Assembly: GCA_046498365.1 (NCBI GenBank) | Contig: JAWOAV010000150.1 | Location: 1-6,069 of the forward strand | Direction of reading: 5' to 3' | From: B1SED10-16 sp046498365 | Lineage (GTDB): Bacteria > Desulfobacterota > Desulfobacteria > Desulfobacterales > Desulfosalsimonadaceae | Length of the DNA: 6,069 bases | Part shown: in pieces, positions 4,669 to 6,069 of the stretch | Position numbering within the stretch: position 1 is the first letter of the stretch | Layout of the letters: each line of letters begins with the position of its first letter | Translations under genes and position numbers: made by a program | Notes under the pieces: generated by a model | Databases searched by the model: none | What the model saw: only the letters and a program-made list of their open reading frames with translations | Told to the model about the DNA's origin: nothing

Positions 4669-6069
4669 GGTGTTTTCTCCTGCTGTCTGTCGGTAACGAA
4701 GGGCGATATAAAGGCGGGTGATTTCATGCACGGGTTTTTCCAGATCCGAGCGTTTTTCCGCAACATAGCCGGCAAATTCCAGGGGGCCCATGTGGGCCGG
4801 CCGGACAATGCCGGCCCGGGCCATTTTTGTGCAGAATTTTTCATAATACCGGGCTTCGGGCGCTGTTTTCATCCCTGCAACCTGCTTGTGGAACCGGGTG
4901 TAGAGCAAAAACAGGCCTGCTGCCCCGGCTGCGCCTGCCAGAAGCATCAGCAGGGGGCCTTTCCAGGTCTGGGTGTCAATTCCCAGGGCTTTTAGCAGGG
5001 TCTGCTGCTGCTGTTTGGAATAAGCCGAAAACCAAGCCTCCCATTGAAGGCTCAGGGCGTCCCAGCCGAGCCGGACCTGGTCAATAAACGAGGTAATGGG
5101 TTTTAAGTATTTGCGGGCAAAATTTCCCCCCAGTTCTCCTTGCTGAAGCGAGCCGGCAGCTCCCTGGTCCAGGCGCTCCGGGGCCACTTCAAGGGTGGGA
5201 TCAACCCGGGTCCATCCTTTCTCCGGATACCAGACCTCCACCCAGACATGGGCGTCAGACTGCCGGATGATCAGGTATTGCGCCCAGGGATTGATCTTCC
5301 CGCCCAAATATCCGCCCACAATGCGCGCCGGCACCCCGGCGGCCCGCATCACAAAAGCAAAGGCGGATGCATAATGCTCGCAATAGCCCTTGCGGGATTC
5401 AAACAGGAAATCGTCAACCGGGGCATCTCCCAAAAGCGGGGGCTGCAGGGTGTAGACAAAGTCGTTGTCCCTGAGATAAGAAAGCGCGCTGGCCACAATT
5501 TCCTGAAATCCCGTGGAATTTTCCGCCAGGTTTACGGCCAGATCCCGGGCCCGCGGGTTGGTTTTTTGCGGCAGCTGCAGGGCGTCTTGGACCCCGTAAT
5601 CCACCACGGCGGTGTTATACCGGGTATAGGAGCGCATCTGGTATCTGCGCTTGCGGGTGATGCTGCGCCCGGACACAACCGTGAAATCCCGCTTCAGCGT
5701 TGTCCGGCGCGAAGGGGCCTTTGCGGGCAGATCCAGGGCAAATATCCATTGCTGGTTGTGGGGCTCAAGGGAAATGGTGTATTCCACCGCATCGGCGCCC
5801 TGGATGGATTGATCCAGTTCCGGGATTCGGTCGGCACTGTGCCAGGCCCGGCCGTCAAACCGCGAAAACACAACCCCTCGCCAGTATCTCTGCTCCGGGG
5901 GGGGCACAGGGCCGTCAAACTGCGCGCGAAAGGCCGCCTCGTTGTTTTGCACCAGGTTTGCCACTGATCCCGGGCTGAGCTGATCGGAAAATCCGGTTTG
6001 GCCCATATTGGTTTGTGAAAACCCCACCAGACTGCCTTCCAGGCGGGGAAAAAGCACAAACAGGAGGAT
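4606..6069 (-). CDS. TgpA-type membrane transglutaminase (transglutaminase core + DUF4129), N-terminus beyond window
   Basis: The frame is open to the last base. Residues upstream of a GTG at 6057 are hydrophobic (ILLF), so this is the end of the last N-terminal membrane helix and the true start is outside. Numbering from that GTG, the segment FPRLEGSLVGF (3-13), LSPGSV (27-32) and YWRGVVFSRFDGRAW (58-72) are typical of the DUF3488 linker of TgpA. The papain-like transglutaminase core follows, with an intact catalytic triad: C226 in KGYCEHYA, H270 in DAHVWVEVW and D286 in WTRVDPT. A membrane helix at about 368-386 precedes a cytoplasmic DUF4129 domain (about 398-457). Pseudomonas TgpA has its transglutaminase domain in the periplasm; the physiological substrate is uncertain, probably cell-envelope proteins. 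These genes usually follow MoxR-ATPase and DUF58 genes, which here would lie beyond 6069. No terminator with a T-run follows the stop. Confidence 0.93.
   Translation of the reverse strand: MLLFVLFPRLEGSLVGFSQTNMGQTGFSDQLSPGSVANLVQNNEAAFRAQFDGPVPPPEQRYWRGVVFSRFDGRAWHSADRIPELDQSIQGADAVEYTISLEPHNQQWIFALDLPAKAPSRRTTLKRDFTVVSGRSITRKRRYQMRSYTRYNTAVVDYGVQDALQLPQKTNPRARDLAVNLAENSTGFQEIVASALSYLRDNDFVYTLQPPLLGDAPVDDFLFESRKGYCEHYASAFAFVMRAAGVPARIVGGYLGGKINPWAQYLIIRQSDAHVWVEVWYPEKGWTRVDPTLEVAPERLDQGAAGSLQQGELGGNFARKYLKPITSFIDQVRLGWDALSLQWEAWFSAYSKQQQQTLLKALGIDTQTWKGPLLMLLAGAAGAAGLFLLYTRFHKQVAGMKTAPEARYYEKFCTKMARAGIVRPAHMGPLEFAGYVAEKRSDLEKPVHEITRLYIALRYRQTAGENTRKRFIAKVRAFDPAKDRPSV

Noticed and set aside
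4311..4844. 177-codon minus-strand frame across palindrome 3 and the transglutaminase 3' end
   Set aside because: It overlaps the transglutaminase gene in another frame and runs through both arms of a perfect palindrome; there is no RBS and the translation has no domain character.
5140..5967. 275-codon open frame on the plus strand
   Set aside because: It lies wholly antisense to the transglutaminase core, which has an intact catalytic triad; its Gly/Pro/Arg-rich translation is typical of GC-rich shadow frames, and no RBS is evident.
1..6069. CRISPR array, tRNA, rRNA or insertion sequence
   Set aside because: No regularly spaced direct repeats, cloverleaf pattern, rRNA-like blocks or transposase motifs were seen on either strand.

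Overview
The window looks like two unrelated genomes joined at about position 1361-1373. The left 1.36 kb reads as haloarchaeal DNA. It is rich in TCGA/CGATCG words (roughly 30 TCGA by hand count, against roughly 15 in the remaining 4.7 kb), it uses GTG and TCG/GAC-type codons, and both its genes belong to families I know from Halobacteria. The right 4.7 kb reads as a Desulfobacterota (sulfate-reducer-like) bacterium. It has strong Shine-Dalgarno sites, a canonical intrinsic terminator, a sigma70-type promoter, and an etfBA pair preceded by a CCG-domain iron-sulfur protein. At the seam a haloarchaeal gene on the minus strand and a bacterial gene on the plus strand both lose their 5' ends at the same point. 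This suggests a chimeric contig rather than natural synteny. Both parts would fit a saline or soda-lake type habitat (inference); the Etf proteins are clearly acidic.

Layout. 1-43: last codons of an upstream haloarchaeal gene, overlapping the next start by GTGA. 40-633 (+): DUF7504/RAD55-like protein with a degenerate P-loop. 690-1361 (-): HD-domain phosphohydrolase, N-terminus missing. 1361-1373: seam. 1364-1777 (+): C-terminal part of a CCG-domain Fe-S oxidoreductase. 1885-2673 and 2673-3629 (+): etfB and etfA, translationally coupled through TAATG. 3662-3705: strong bidirectional terminator. 3735-3944 (-): 69-residue Cys/His protein with its own promoter and RBS. 3945-4605: 660-bp non-coding region holding three consecutive large palindromes. 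4606-6069 (-): periplasmic transglutaminase core and C-terminus of a TgpA-type membrane protein, with its N-terminal membrane part beyond the window.

Function. The CCG protein and EtfAB probably form an electron-transfer module: EtfAB takes electrons from acyl-CoA dehydrogenases, and the membrane-associated Fe-S protein passes them to (mena)quinone, as described for EMO-type EtfAB:quinone oxidoreductases. The transglutaminase is unrelated to this module. The least explained part is the palindrome cluster at 4061-4564. One of its hairpins has 27/27 matching arms, and another has a loop whose two ends are complementary to one contiguous 14-nt stretch just downstream. I see no CRISPR array, rRNA, tRNA, transposase or integrase.
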